Source of the DNA: Vibrio sp. J1-1
GTDB taxonomy: Bacteria; Pseudomonadota; Gammaproteobacteria; Enterobacterales; Vibrionaceae
Length of the DNA stretch: 64,000 nucleotides
NCBI RefSeq assembly: GCF_021728395.1
Contig: NZ_JAKKCM010000007.1
Location: 249,120 to 313,119 of the forward strand
Direction of reading: 5' to 3'
Positions 31,000 through 40,620 of this stretch are shown piece by piece. The notes beneath the pieces are model-generated. The model was not told the origin of the DNA. It saw only the letters and a list, made by a program, of their open reading frames with translations, and did not search any database. Position 1 is the stretch's first letter, and the number at the start of each line of letters is the position of its first letter. The position numbers and the translations under genes were made by a program.

Positions 31000-32643
31000 A
31001 TGCAAATTAGCCAGCTCAACCGACTTAAGCGCAGCGTCCTACTTTTCGCTTCTGTGCTACTACTTTCTGCCTGCCAAATTGAGTCGACCCCAAAAAGTGA
31101 ATTCCAAAAAATCCAGGAACGTGGCGTTCTTCGAGTTGGCACACTGAATAACCAGCTCTCTTATTACATTGGTCCCGATGGCCCTGCCGGCCTGGATTAT
31201 GAGCTTGCACGTCAGTTCGCAGAAGAACTCGGGGTGAAGCTAGAAATTAAACCTGCTTTTCGCCAAGCCGATCTTTTTCCGGCACTCAAGAAAGGCGACA
31301 TTGATATTATTGCCACAGGTTTGAACCAGACTTCTCAAGCGGTAAAGCGTTTTCGACCAGGTCCTGCCTACTACTATGTCAGCCAGCAAGTTGTGTATAA
31401 AAAAGGGCAGCTCAGACCTCGTAGTATTGAACGGTTGATAAAATATCAAGCGACTCAGGCTAACGAGGCTGAAGCAGATAGCAACGCGGCAGCTAATACA
31501 CTGCAAATCGTCGAGCAATCCCAATATGTTCCGACACTAACGGCATTAAAAAAACAATACCCAGAGTTGCAGTTTGAAATCGTCGGTGATGCCGACACCA
31601 GAGACTTGCTGAAAAGTGTTTCGACAGGCGATCTGCGCTTTACTGTCACTGACTCTGTTGAATTGTCACTGGCTCAGCGCCTTTATCCCGATCTGGCTTT
31701 GGCTTTTGAGTTAACGGAAGACCAACCGGTATCTTGGTTTACCCGTCGTTCAGAAGATGAAAGCTTATATGCAATGCTGATAGAGTTCTTCGGCAACATT
31801 AAACAATCCGGTGAACTCGCCTCCTTGGAAGAGAAGTACATCGGGCATATTGAAGCCTTCGATTATGTGGATACTCGCGCCTTCATTCGTGCACTGGATG
31901 ACAAGCTTCCTAAATGGTCTCCATTATTCCAGAAGTACAGTGAAGAGTTTGATTGGCGCTTAATTGCAGCACTGGCTTATCAAGAATCTCATTGGAAACC
32001 AAAAGCGAAGTCTCCAACCGGAGTGCGCGGCATGATGATGCTCACCTTACCAACAGCCAAAAGCGTCGGCGTGACCAACCGTCTCGATCCGGAGCAGTCT
32101 GTCCGTGGTGGTGTAGAATACCTGCGCCGCATTGTCGCTCGCGTACCCGAAACGATTAGTGATCACGAAAAAATTTGGTTCGCACTGGCTTCTTATAACA
32201 TTGGTTATGGTCATATGCTCGACGCTCGACGCCTGACGAAAGCTCAGGGTGGCGATCCAAATGCCTGGGCAGATGTAAAAGACAGGTTGCCTTTACTGCG
32301 ACAGAAACGCTTCTACAGCCAAACGCGTTACGGTTATGCCCGAGGAGATGAAGCACGCAATTACGTTGAGAATATTCGTCGTTACTATCAGTCAATTATT
32401 GGCCATGTAAGTCAGAAACCTACTACAGATGAAAGCACTGATGATCTGCAAGTCATTCCACCGATCAGCCCTGATACTATTACTTCTGGTGCAGTGGAAA
32501 GTATCGCAGAGAAAGTATCAGGTGCTGTTGAGAATATGTCGGAAGCAACTACAAAGCAGATAGAGGATGAAAAGCCAGGTGTTTCAGGCACTTCTGACAC
32601 CACAGAGGAAAACGAAACAACGCCAGAAACTATCCCCGAATAA
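31000..32643 (+). CDS. mltF: MltF, membrane-bound lytic murein transglycosylase F
   Basis: Outer-membrane lipoprotein that cleaves peptidoglycan glycosidic bonds. 547 residues. N-terminal lipobox LLLSACQIES. An amino-acid-binding-like domain follows (about 40-275, GVLRVGTLNNQLSYYIGPDGPAGLDYELA), then an SLT catalytic domain (about 295-465) with the Glu in LAYQESHWKPKAKSPTGVRGMMMLT. The low-complexity acidic tail after 480 is longer than usual. Divergent from purL, a conserved arrangement. Confidence 0.95.
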   Translation: MQISQLNRLKRSVLLFASVLLLSACQIESTPKSEFQKIQERGVLRVGTLNNQLSYYIGPDGPAGLDYELARQFAEELGVKLEIKPAFRQADLFPALKKGDIDIIATGLNQTSQAVKRFRPGPAYYYVSQQVVYKKGQLRPRSIERLIKYQATQANEAEADSNAAANTLQIVEQSQYVPTLTALKKQYPELQFEIVGDADTRDLLKSVSTGDLRFTVTDSVELSLAQRLYPDLALAFELTEDQPVSWFTRRSEDESLYAMLIEFFGNIKQSGELASLEEKYIGHIEAFDYVDTRAFIRALDDKLPKWSPLFQKYSEEFDWRLIAALAYQESHWKPKAKSPTGVRGMMMLTLPTAKSVGVTNRLDPEQSVRGGVEYLRRIVARVPETISDHEKIWFALASYNIGYGHMLDARRLTKAQGGDPNAWADVKDRLPLLRQKRFYSQTRYGYARGDEARNYVENIRRYYQSIIGHVSQKPTTDESTDDLQVIPPISPDTITSGAVESIAEKVSGAVENMSEATTKQIEDEKPGVSGTSDTTEENETTPETIPE

Positions 32644-32661
32644 TACTCAAATAACCAATCA

Positions 32662-32692
32662 AAAATGGCGAGTGAATAGCTCGTCATTTTTT
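32662..32692 (+). terminator. Terminator of mltF
   Basis: AAAATGGCGAG/CTCGTCATTTT stem (one G-U pair) followed by a T run. Confidence 0.85.
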
Positions 32693-33155
32693 GTTGAGTC
32701 TTTGAGCAAACTTTTCTAGAATCGATCTTTCCGAGTTAGGTCACCATCAAAAAGTAAGTGTAAACAAACTTAATGACCAGCATTGTAACTCATTAATATT
32801 TATATATTCGTGAGATATTTGAGGAACAATATACTCGGTTGGTTACCCTCTCCCGATTAAACACGATACTTATCATTGGAATGTCATCTAATGATTGTTC
32901 ACTAATCTGAGATCGGGGTATGAATGTCGTAACGATTGAAGACTATATCGATGACACTCAGCCTATTATCCGTGTTGCAATTTTCTATACCTAACCGAAA
33001 ACCACTTCCAGTCGCAAGTTTCGTATTGTGATGAAGGAGTTGATAACGTTACGCATGAAAAAGCATGGACTGCGGGCTTGATTACGTCGATTTTGGTTAG
33101 TTAGACACAATTAATATCTAATTGAGGGTATTCGTGGTCTTGTCTACTAGAGGTT
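32693..33155. other. Intergenic, only short frames
   Basis: Between the mltF terminator and the 46-codon ORF. A 24-codon frame begins at 32921 (MNVVTIEDYIDDTQPIIRVA, stop TAA). It may be a decayed gene start, but I cannot connect it to a family. Otherwise nothing seen. Confidence 0.4.
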
Positions 33156-33296
33156 ATGAATATGAGAAGACGTAAGGTTCAGTCAAAGCGCCTGCATAAC
33201 ACGGTGGCGGCAATCCGTCGTAAGCGCAAACTGACGAGCATGAAAAAGAAAATCAGTGAACGCCATCGTGTTTTCGTTCACTTAATGAATCACTGA
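33156..33296 (+). CDS. Small, very basic protein (46 residues)
   Basis: ATG at 33156 preceded by AGAGG; an in-frame ATG two codons later is equally possible. Begins MNMRRRKVQSKRLHNTVAAI and is dominated by Arg, Lys and His with hardly any acidic residues, so it probably binds nucleic acid or the ribosome. No motif recognised. Ends before a perfect 13-base inverted repeat. Short of length-based ORF cutoffs, so easily missed in annotation. Could be spurious, but composition and ribosome site argue for a gene. Confidence 0.55.
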   Translation: MNMRRRKVQSKRLHNTVAAIRRKRKLTSMKKKISERHRVFVHLMNH

Positions 33297-33304
33297 GAAA
33301 GAGA

Positions 33305-33336
33305 AGCAAACATCTACCCGGACGTAGATGTTTGCT
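33305..33336. repeat. Perfect 13-base inverted repeat between convergent genes
   Basis: AGCAAACATCTAC and its exact complement flank a six-base loop. No T run follows on either strand, so it is either a weak bidirectional terminator or a structured 3' end. Confidence 0.7.
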
Positions 33337-33349
33337 GGATCTCTCTACC

Positions 33350-33883
33350 TTAATTCCCATTCTTTATCTGATCACTCTGCGACGCTTTTTCAGCTTGTTT
33401 CTTTGCTTTAATTTCTTTGCGGCGGCGTTTAAAAAAAGCTTGTAACTGTCCTCGGCACTCTTGTTCTAACAGTCCTTTTTCGACCGTTGCATAATGGTAT
33501 GCAGCCTGACTTTCAAACAGGTTTAACACGGTCCCAGCTGCACCTGCTTTTAGATCCGGAGCACCAAACACCACTCGCTTCACGCGGCTGTGTAACAGAG
33601 CACCAGCACACATCGGGCAAGGTTCTAATGTCACATAAAGCGTGGTATCTAATAAGCGATAATTCTCTAAGATTCGTCCGGCTTTACGCAATGTTTGAAT
33701 CTCGGCATGCGCCGTTGCGTCATGAGTACAAATAGAGCGGTTCCAGCCCTCTGCGATGATCTCTCCATCTCTGACTAAAACCGCGCCAACAGGCACCTCT
33801 CCTTCCGCTTCAGCCAACTCTGCCAGTTCGATAGCTCGGCGCATAAAATGTTCATCTTGAGGCGTAAAATGAAGGTCTGACAA
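33350..33883 (-). CDS. tadA: TadA, tRNA adenosine(34) deaminase
   Basis: Converts wobble A34 to inosine in tRNA-Arg; essential. 177 residues from the TTG at 33883, which has AGGAG 5 bases ahead (LSDLHFTPQDEHFMRRAIEL); the frame runs on to an ATG at 33931 but without a ribosome site. Zinc and catalytic motifs: ATAHAEIQTLR and LEPCPMCAGALLHSRVKRVVFG. The C-terminal KRRRKEIKAKKQ tail is lysine-rich. Confidence 0.94.
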   Translation of the reverse strand: MSDLHFTPQDEHFMRRAIELAELAEAEGEVPVGAVLVRDGEIIAEGWNRSICTHDATAHAEIQTLRKAGRILENYRLLDTTLYVTLEPCPMCAGALLHSRVKRVVFGAPDLKAGAAGTVLNLFESQAAYHYATVEKGLLEQECRGQLQAFFKRRRKEIKAKKQAEKASQSDQIKNGN

Positions 33884-33987
33884 AGGGACTCCTGATCGAT
33901 AAATTAGCTTGGAACGCGCTAATATTACCACTAACTGGCTGCACGCTACAGCAACGCTAGCGATTCCCTATAATATCAAGAACAAAA

Positions 33988-34013
33988 AAGCGCAGACCTA
34001 AGATCTGCGCTTT
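33988..34013 (-). terminator. Terminator of the AbgT-type gene
   Basis: AAAGCGCAGA/TCTGCGCTTT hairpin with a T tract on the minus strand. The stem is the same as the purL terminator stem. Confidence 0.85.
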
Positions 34014-34033
34014 CACATTTAAGATTTTACTAG

Positions 34034-35593
34034 TTACATTGTGTATGTGTATGGCGCTTGGATACCTAGAGGAATACCAATCATCCAGTAAACGATTAGG
34101 AAGATTGACCAGCCGATCAGCATAGCAATAGAGAATGGCATCATCAGTGATGCTAGCGTACCAATACCTGTCGACTTCACGTAGCGCTGACAGTACACCA
34201 CTACTAGTGGGAAGAATACCATCAGAGGTGAAATGATGTTTGATACAGAGTCACCGACGCGGTATGCCGCCTGAGAAAGCTCTGGAGAGATACCAACGGC
34301 CATTAGCATTGGCACCAGAATTGGACCAATTAGCGCCCACTTCGCAGACGCTGAACCAATAAGCAGGTTTACAGAAGCCGTTAGTAGAATCATACCAACG
34401 ATCGTTGCTTCACCCGGAAGGTTCATTGCTTTCAGGCCTTCTGCGCCGTATAGCGCCAGCATAGTACCAATATTTGACTGAGCAAATGCAGACAAGAACT
34501 GAGCACAGAAAAAAGACATAACGATGTAAGCACCCATGGTGGACATGGTGTCCGCCATCGCTTTAATGATGTCGTTACTGGATTTGAAAGTGCCAGACAC
34601 TTTACCGTACACATAACCGGGGATGATGAATAGGATAAAGATCAATGGAACAATCGACTTCATAATCGGTGCTGAGAATGCAGTGATCTCGCCTTCTGGT
34701 GAGCGCAATGCTGAACTTTCAGGAATTAACGCCACAACAAGAACGGCAATCCCAGCCAACATAGACCAGCCTGCGTAGCGGAATGCTTTTGATTCGGTTT
34801 CAGAGAATGAACCTAGATCCGGAGCCGCTTCTGCATCTTCATCTACAGGAGTTCTCGCCAAACGTGGTTCAATGACTTTCTCAGTAACGTACCAACCGAT
34901 AGCCACAATGATGACTGAAGAGATACCAGTAAAGAAGATGTTCGCAAGTGGGTTAACAACGTATTCTGGATCGAGAACTTGTGCTGCCGTTTGTGTGAAA
35001 CCAGCCAATAGTGGGTCGATACCGGAAGGAATGAAGTTTGCTGAGAAACCACCTGATACGCCCGCGAACGCTGCCGCAATACCTGCTAAAGGATGACGAC
35101 CCGCGGCATGGAAAATAATACCACCCAGAGGGATAACCAGTACATAGCCAGCATCTGCCGCAGTATGCGATACAATCGCAACCAAAATAAGCATTGGCGT
35201 AAGAAGCTTCGCAGGCGTAAAGCTCAGCATCTTCTTCAGACCCGTGGTGATAAAACCAGAGGAATCCGCCACACCCACACCTAACATAGCGACTAACACG
35301 ATACCTAGTGGCGCAAAACCAGTGAATGTTGTCACCATGTTTGCAAGGAAGCTAGCCAGCGCTTCACCTGTCAGCAAGTTCGTAATTGTTAACGCTTCGC
35401 CAGTTCGAGGATTTACAAGATCGAAAGAGACATTCGACAAAAGTGCAGACGCAGCCCAGGTGATAATTAATGCCCAGAAGAACAGAATCGCAGGATCAGG
35501 GATTTTATTACCGGCACGCTCAATAAAGTTTAAAAAGCGATCCATCCCACTCGGCTTTGAAGATGGCGCTTTTTTAATTGCTTGGTTACTCAT
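34034..35593 (-). CDS. AbgT-family transporter (p-aminobenzoyl-glutamate / antimetabolite type)
   Basis: 519-residue inner-membrane protein with about a dozen hydrophobic helices. Members import p-aminobenzoyl-glutamate or export sulfonamide-like antimetabolites (MtrF). Family features: MDRFLNFIERAGNKIPDPAILFFWALII at the N-terminus, SHTAADAGYVLVIPLGGIIFHAAGRHPLAG, and SASAKWALIGPILVPMLMAVGISPE near the C-terminus. ATG preceded by GGAG. No abgAB hydrolase genes beside it, so the substrate is open. Confidence 0.92.
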   Translation of the reverse strand: MSNQAIKKAPSSKPSGMDRFLNFIERAGNKIPDPAILFFWALIITWAASALLSNVSFDLVNPRTGEALTITNLLTGEALASFLANMVTTFTGFAPLGIVLVAMLGVGVADSSGFITTGLKKMLSFTPAKLLTPMLILVAIVSHTAADAGYVLVIPLGGIIFHAAGRHPLAGIAAAFAGVSGGFSANFIPSGIDPLLAGFTQTAAQVLDPEYVVNPLANIFFTGISSVIIVAIGWYVTEKVIEPRLARTPVDEDAEAAPDLGSFSETESKAFRYAGWSMLAGIAVLVVALIPESSALRSPEGEITAFSAPIMKSIVPLIFILFIIPGYVYGKVSGTFKSSNDIIKAMADTMSTMGAYIVMSFFCAQFLSAFAQSNIGTMLALYGAEGLKAMNLPGEATIVGMILLTASVNLLIGSASAKWALIGPILVPMLMAVGISPELSQAAYRVGDSVSNIISPLMVFFPLVVVYCQRYVKSTGIGTLASLMMPFSIAMLIGWSIFLIVYWMIGIPLGIQAPYTYTM

Positions 35594-35892
35594 GGTAACT
35601 CCATAATGAATGATGTTGGTGCTATGGCCTTTGGGAATAATTTATTGCGGCCTGTTTTCAGCCAAGTATTCTAGTTAAAACCCAGACAAAAAGTATAAGA
35701 TGCTAAGATTTTTTCATATTTGGAGACACAATTTGCAAAAGTGGCAACCGAATGAAACATAATAAAAACAGTAGCACACCGTTCACGTTAACAGTTCTCA
35801 AACCCTCCATTAACTGATGAAAATACGCTCAAAAATGACATAGGAAAAGGCAACAACGATTTAAAAAATGATATCTACGTAACAGAGTAAAG

Positions 35893-36303
35893 TTATTTAT
35901 CGAATTCACTATAACGAGAAATCATCGTTTTCAACTGAACAGACTGGCTCTGCCCCATCCTGTCTTCCCAGCTTGACGTGACAATAATGGTCTTTAGGGA
36001 TCCCGATACCGTAGCTGGTGGCACCTGCCATTCAAGCGTGTAAGCTCCTGAAGTTGAAGAGCCAGTAGCGATAGAATCAAAGTCTGCGATCGGCATTGCT
36101 GAAACAGCCGCAGAAGCTCCTCGAGTACGAAACCATTCCAGTTTGTTTTCGGCCAGACGAAGAGCCTCGATACTTTGAATCGCATAGTCCGATTCGCGCT
36201 CTAAGTACACATTTAGCTTTGTTAAACCTAATGCTCCTACTCCGAGAAGCAGAAAAGCAATTAAAACCTCAAGTAAACTAAACCCTTTATGTTTAGAGAT
36301 CAT
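35893..36303 (-). CDS. pilV: PilV-like type IV minor pilin
   Basis: 136-residue minor pilin. Class III prepilin signal MISKHKG|FSLLEVLIAFLLLGVGALGL, with cleavage after Gly7 expected by PilD. It initiates or caps the type IV pilus with its neighbours. Last gene of fimT-pilW-pilX-pilV, overlapping the upstream gene by 11 bases. The name rests on the PilV-like signal and position. Confidence 0.85.
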   Translation of the reverse strand: MISKHKGFSLLEVLIAFLLLGVGALGLTKLNVYLERESDYAIQSIEALRLAENKLEWFRTRGASAAVSAMPIADFDSIATGSSTSGAYTLEWQVPPATVSGSLKTIIVTSSWEDRMGQSQSVQLKTMISRYSEFDK

Positions 36304-37606
36304 TCCAAGAGCCTTTTTTCCAATATACTTTTTTGATCTTTTTCAATGGTTCATCAATCACATCACGATTGTACTGAAAATCTAATGCGGCGTTGAAAAG
36401 AGCGAAAGTGCCAGGTGCATCCATTACAAAGCCACCTAAAGGAGCGAAAGATCCATGTTGGTAGTAGCCAACTCTTGCCTTGCTCATTGGTACGGTAGCC
36501 GCTAGTTTACCAATCGCCCCATTTAAATCTTTATGGTTCTCAAGTTTATCCCAACCGGTAAAGTCCGGAACAACTCCCTTCGAATCTGCATATAGAGGGG
36601 AAATAAAGTGATAGAGCATCCCGGTAAAGTCCTGAGTTCCTCTCGTTGATAAAACTCCGTCTTGAACGACTAAAATAATGCCACTCCCACTTAAGTGGTT
36701 ATCAATAGCAGATTTGATGCTAGAAAAGTCAGCGGTATTTATTTCACATCCACCGTAGACCCAAACCAGATCTTTGCCGGCTTTAATGTTGTCTACGATA
36801 TTTTCCGCACAATTGTCGTTGAAACTAGGCTTAGGTAAATCTTTCTCAGAGTCCAAAGTGGCAGGGTTTAATGAGAGTGGCACATAACCAAACAGCGAGT
36901 TGTCAGACATCACATCAAACCATTCGCTTCGTGGCACATCAAATACATCCTTAAAAGGATCCATGCTTGAAGATTGTCGATAGTCATCTTCAGAGTTAGC
37001 AACACTCTTTGCCCAACTATAATGAGTTGATGCACATTTTTGCAGCTGTCCAGGCTTGCTATCAGGAAATTGTGCGTAAGGCTTTTTAGATATTTCATAG
37101 GGGTGAACTGTGCTTACGTTTGTAGCATAGAAATAATTAGAGTAGAGAACCGACGTGCATTCCCACAAATTATTCCCAAGACTTTTTCCGGGATCCGCAG
37201 AACTCCTATAAGAGCCATTAATAACAAGATCAGAAGTGGACTTGATGGCTCCGGCCCCACCAATTGAAGGGAGTTTGATGGTTTTTCGTAACCTTGCGTT
37301 TTCTAATTCAGAAGTAACGACACTAAATTCTCCAGTAGAAAAAGTTAAGCCATTGAGTTGCAAGGCAATTATACAGTCATCTACCGTGGTAGGTATCTGT
37401 TTCTCTAGCTTAGCTTTAGAAAATGCACATTCCAGGCCGCCCTCAGCTTTCCAATGCGCCTGTCGAGCTCTTAACTCATTCTGAGCAACTTTGATTTGGA
37501 AAAAAATACCTTTTGATGAGGCAAGAACAACAATTAAAGTAAGCAGTAAAAGAATGGAAGTCACCAGCAGTGCGACATAGCCTGATTGATTGGGCTTAAA
37601 TTTCAT
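36293..37606 (-). CDS. pilX: PilX-like minor pilin, unusually long
   Basis: 437 residues. N-terminus SGYVALLVTSILLLLTLIVVLASS followed by QNELRARQAHWKAEGGLECA, a PilX-type hydrophobic helix and amphipathic segment. Typical PilX proteins are near 200 residues; the extra part (about 60-437) has several Cys pairs and no domain I recognise. The conserved Phe after the processing site is Tyr here. Overlaps pilW by 4 bases. A tip adhesin-like role is possible, but inferred only from size and place. Confidence 0.75.
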   Translation of the reverse strand: MKFKPNQSGYVALLVTSILLLLTLIVVLASSKGIFFQIKVAQNELRARQAHWKAEGGLECAFSKAKLEKQIPTTVDDCIIALQLNGLTFSTGEFSVVTSELENARLRKTIKLPSIGGAGAIKSTSDLVINGSYRSSADPGKSLGNNLWECTSVLYSNYFYATNVSTVHPYEISKKPYAQFPDSKPGQLQKCASTHYSWAKSVANSEDDYRQSSSMDPFKDVFDVPRSEWFDVMSDNSLFGYVPLSLNPATLDSEKDLPKPSFNDNCAENIVDNIKAGKDLVWVYGGCEINTADFSSIKSAIDNHLSGSGIILVVQDGVLSTRGTQDFTGMLYHFISPLYADSKGVVPDFTGWDKLENHKDLNGAIGKLAATVPMSKARVGYYQHGSFAPLGGFVMDAPGTFALFNAALDFQYNRDVIDEPLKKIKKVYWKKGSWNDL

Positions 37607-38220
37607 TGCCAGTTCCTTTGCTTAATTGAGACTGTTTTCACTTTGCTAAAAGAACCATCAACTGTTTGTAAACCTAACTCTACCTCGGTTAATGCACTTG
37701 TCGTTTTTCCATTCGTAACGGTTCCTGAACTCACTGAAAATTTAGTTACCTGAAAAATATCTTCATCAAATAAAGACCGACAAAAATCTATACCATCAAA
37801 AGTTAATATTTGAGCTTGTGAAACCACTCCCTTTTCACATATTAAAAGTCTCGTATCACGCTTCTCATATTTAATATTTCGATAGTCTTTATTAACCGGA
37901 GAGCCTTTTTTGAAATAAACAAAACCAACAGAAGAGGCACCGCTTAATGCTATTGTATCCATAGCGCCAGATAACTTTAGCGAATTACCTTTTCCGCCAT
38001 CATAGCCAGCTCGTTGAATATCTTCTTTCATCACAGAAAAAGTTAGGTTAACCGCCTGTAGAAGATGTAATTCTAAACTTTTCTCTCTAGCTGTTTTTTG
38101 TAAGCTAAGAAATACAGAGCCAATCACTCCTAATAGAATTAAACCAATTAAAGAACTGATCATTAACTCGATTAAAGAGCTACCTCGTTGATAAAACAGA
38201 CTAACATTCTGGGTAGTCAT
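37603..38220 (-). CDS. pilW: PilW-like minor pilin
   Basis: 205 residues. Class III prepilin signal QRG|SSLIELMISSLIGLILLGVIGSVFLSL (processing after Gly13). Followed by MKEDIQRAGYDGG, the characteristic PilW segment, and a C-terminal globular part with two Cys. Overlaps fimT by 20 bases and pilX by 4, so the four genes are tightly coupled. Confidence 0.85.
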   Translation of the reverse strand: MTTQNVSLFYQRGSSLIELMISSLIGLILLGVIGSVFLSLQKTAREKSLELHLLQAVNLTFSVMKEDIQRAGYDGGKGNSLKLSGAMDTIALSGASSVGFVYFKKGSPVNKDYRNIKYEKRDTRLLICEKGVVSQAQILTFDGIDFCRSLFDEDIFQVTKFSVSSGTVTNGKTTSALTEVELGLQTVDGSFSKVKTVSIKQRNWQ

Positions 38221-38710
38221 ATAATTTTCCTCCAGAATTACTGCAAATCTTGATACGCCCAGGAGGGTTAGAAAGTTTGATTTTCAACTTTAAACTCTGA
38301 TTGTTAGTCGAAAAGAATTCTATATTCCCAGAGCTCGGTCGTCCTCTTACCTCTTCATAGCTTATATATTTGGCGTCATAGTTATGCTTTATCGACAACT
38401 CAGAATAAGGTGAGCCAGATAAGTGTAAAATGGCGCTTCCGCCTACAACGGGTGAATCAGTCAAGTTAAGTGACCAATTACCGCTAATGATGGTGTCATC
38501 TTTATCCATCGAAAAATGTACATACAACTTTGTATTTCTCATTACCGCTTCTGATTTACTTTGATTCAGAAACCCAAAAAGCTCTGTTGCAAGACCTTGC
38601 ATCTGTACCGTTTGCGAAACACGACTGAATCTCGGTGCCGCAGCCGCTAACAAAATGCTCAGCACCGATACCGTAATAAGTATCTCCAATAACGTAAACC
38701 CGCGAGGCAT
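38201..38710 (-). CDS. fimT: FimT/GspH-type minor pilin
   Basis: 169 residues. Class III signal MPRG|FTLLEILITVSVLSILLAAAAP, then a GspH/FimT globular domain (QSKSEAVMRNTKLYVHF). FimT-type pilins bind DNA in natural transformation in some species; here a role in DNA uptake is only plausible. First gene of the minor pilin operon, divergent from pilE. Confidence 0.87.
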   Translation of the reverse strand: MPRGFTLLEILITVSVLSILLAAAAPRFSRVSQTVQMQGLATELFGFLNQSKSEAVMRNTKLYVHFSMDKDDTIISGNWSLNLTDSPVVGGSAILHLSGSPYSELSIKHNYDAKYISYEEVRGRPSSGNIEFFSTNNQSLKLKIKLSNPPGRIKICSNSGGKLYDYPEC

Positions 38711-38812
38711 TTCCCAAATTCCTATGCAAACAACTAATCAACTGTAATTCATCTTGCACAGATGCTATCACCTAAGAAAAATAGGCGTAAAAGTGAAAGG
38801 GAACTACTCGTA

Positions 38813-39247
38813 ATGATTCGAATATATCGTTGTAACAGCGACAAAATAAGATTAAGAGGAATGACATTGATCGAATTACTGATAGCGGTCGTGATTGTCG
38901 GAATCATTGCGGCGATTGCGTATCCCTCGTATACAAATCATGTCATCAAGTCGCACCGGACCGTGGCACTGAGTGATATCAGCCGTATACAGCTAGCGTT
39001 GGAAACCTCTTATGATGGTGGGTATGACTGGAGCTCTATTATTTCGGGTGGCAATTGCGCGATATGTGACTCAGATAGTGATCGCTTTACTTTTTCAATA
39101 GTGAGTTCCGCTGTCGTAGCTTATACCATCTCAGCTACAGCTAAACCCGACCTTGGCCAAGATGGAGATAGTTGCCTCCCTTCTGGAGTTAATACAATCA
39201 AACTGACCGCAACAAACGTTGAATCGCCAAGCGCATGTTGGAACTGA
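38813..39247 (+). CDS. pilE: PilE-like type IV pilin
   Basis: 144 residues from the ATG at 38813; the frame extends to 38762 but the shorter form fits pilin leaders better. Class III signal IRLRG|MTLIELLIAVVIVGIIAAIAYPSY, with Met instead of Phe at the processing site. C-terminal disulfide-loop Cys pairs (CAICD, SCLPSG...SACWN). Divergent from fimT and convergent with dnaJ. Confidence 0.85.
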   Translation: MIRIYRCNSDKIRLRGMTLIELLIAVVIVGIIAAIAYPSYTNHVIKSHRTVALSDISRIQLALETSYDGGYDWSSIISGGNCAICDSDSDRFTFSIVSSAVVAYTISATAKPDLGQDGDSCLPSGVNTIKLTATNVESPSACWN

Positions 39248-39264
39248 TAATCGTCTAAAAACGA

Positions 39265-39290
39265 AAAGGCCTGCAAACATGCAGGCCTTT
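39265..39290. terminator. Bidirectional terminator between pilE and dnaJ
   Basis: AAAGGCCTGC/GCAGGCCTTT stem with A/T tracts, between convergent genes. Confidence 0.85.
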
Positions 39291-39318
39291 GTAATTTTAA
39301 TTCTGATTCTTGGTCGTT

Positions 39319-40470
39319 TTAGCTCGTCAGGTCATCGAAGAACTTTTTCACGCCATTGAAGAAACCTTCTGACTTAGGCTTGTGTTTTGTCGCTGCTTCG
39401 CCACCACAAGACTCTTCAAACTCTTTCAACAACTCTTTCTGGCGTGAGCTTAGGTTTACAGGTGTTTCAACAACTAACTTAACGATGAGATCACCGATAC
39501 CGCCACCGCGAACACCTTTCACACCTTTGCCACGCATACGGAACATACGGCCAGTTTGCGTTTCTGAAGGCACTTTTAGGCTGACTCGGCCATCTAATGT
39601 TGGTACTTCAACTTCACCACCCAATGCTGCCATCGCGAAGCTTACTGGCACTTCACAGTAAAGGTTATTACCGTCACGCTCAAAGATATGGTGGTCTTTT
39701 ACGTGCACTTGAACATATAGGTCACCAGCTGGTGCACCCATTTCTCCCGCTTCACCTTCGCCAGACAGACGAATGCGATCGCCAGTATCCACACCGGCAG
39801 GTATCTTAACGTTAAGTGTTTTTGTTTTCTGCTTGCGGCCCTGACCATGACACTCGTTACAAGGGTCTTTGATGATCTTACCTTTACCATGACAGGTAGG
39901 ACAGGTTTGCTGAACCGCGAAGAAACCTTGACGCATTTGTACTTGGCCGTGGCCATGACAGGTACCACAAGTTTCAGCCGAAGTGCCTTTTTTCGCGCCG
40001 CTGCCATCACAAGTATCACAATGAACCAGTGTTGGAACTTCGATTTCTTTTGTGACACCGCGAACCGCTTCTTCTAGTGTCAATTCCATGTTGTAACGAA
40101 GGTCAGCACCACGTTGCGCGCGATGACCACCGCCGCCACCACGGCGACCGCCACCAAAGATATCACCAAATACGTCGCCAAAGATGTCGCCGAAATCAGC
40201 ACTGCCGCCGCCAAAGCCGCCGCCACCGAAACCACCACCGCCTTGTTCAAAAGCAGCATGGCCGTACTGATCGTACGCCGCCTTCTTCTGCGGGTCAGTG
40301 AGAACTTCGTACGCTTCTTTTACTTCTTTAAACTTATCCGCAGCAGAATCATCACCCTGATTACGGTCTGGGTGGAATTTCATTGCAAGGCGCTTGTACG
40401 CCTTTTTGATATCGCGTTCTGATGCATCACGGCTTACGCCTAATACTTCGTAAAAATCACGTTTTGACAT
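39319..40470 (-). CDS. dnaJ: DnaJ, Hsp40 co-chaperone
   Basis: Delivers substrates to DnaK and stimulates its ATPase. 383 residues from the ATG at 40470 ([20 protein letters not shown]). J domain with HPD (KFHPDRNQ), Gly/Phe linker, then four CxxCxGxG zinc repeats ([32 protein letters not shown]) and C-terminal substrate domains. Follows dnaK after 217 bases in the same direction. Confidence 0.98.
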   Translation of the reverse strand: MSKRDFYEVLGVSRDASERDIKKAYKRLAMKFHPDRNQGDDSAADKFKEVKEAYEVLTDPQKKAAYDQYGHAAFEQGGGGFGGGGFGGGSADFGDIFGDVFGDIFGGGRRGGGGGHRAQRGADLRYNMELTLEEAVRGVTKEIEVPTLVHCDTCDGSGAKKGTSAETCGTCHGHGQVQMRQGFFAVQQTCPTCHGKGKIIKDPCNECHGQGRKQKTKTLNVKIPAGVDTGDRIRLSGEGEAGEMGAPAGDLYVQVHVKDHHIFERDGNNLYCEVPVSFAMAALGGEVEVPTLDGRVSLKVPSETQTGRMFRMRGKGVKGVRGGGIGDLIVKLVVETPVNLSSRQKELLKEFEESCGGEAATKHKPKSEGFFNGVKKFFDDLTS

Positions 40471-40588
40471 GTTCTTCGTCACCAATGTAGTACTGCAAAC
40501 GGCTACTGCCGCTTGGTGTTAATATCGTTTTAGATAAAAGCTTTCTTTGAAAAGCGCTTAGCTAGAAAGACTGGGCTATTTACAAACA

Positions 40589-40620
40589 TGCGGGCGTTAG
40601 AGTCACCTCAAACGCCCGCA
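40589..40620 (-). repeat. Hairpin between dnaK and dnaJ
   Basis: GC-rich stem GCGGGCGTT/AACGCCCGC with an 11-13 base loop and no T run. It may be an RNase processing or partial attenuation site that sets the dnaK:dnaJ ratio. Confidence 0.6.
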
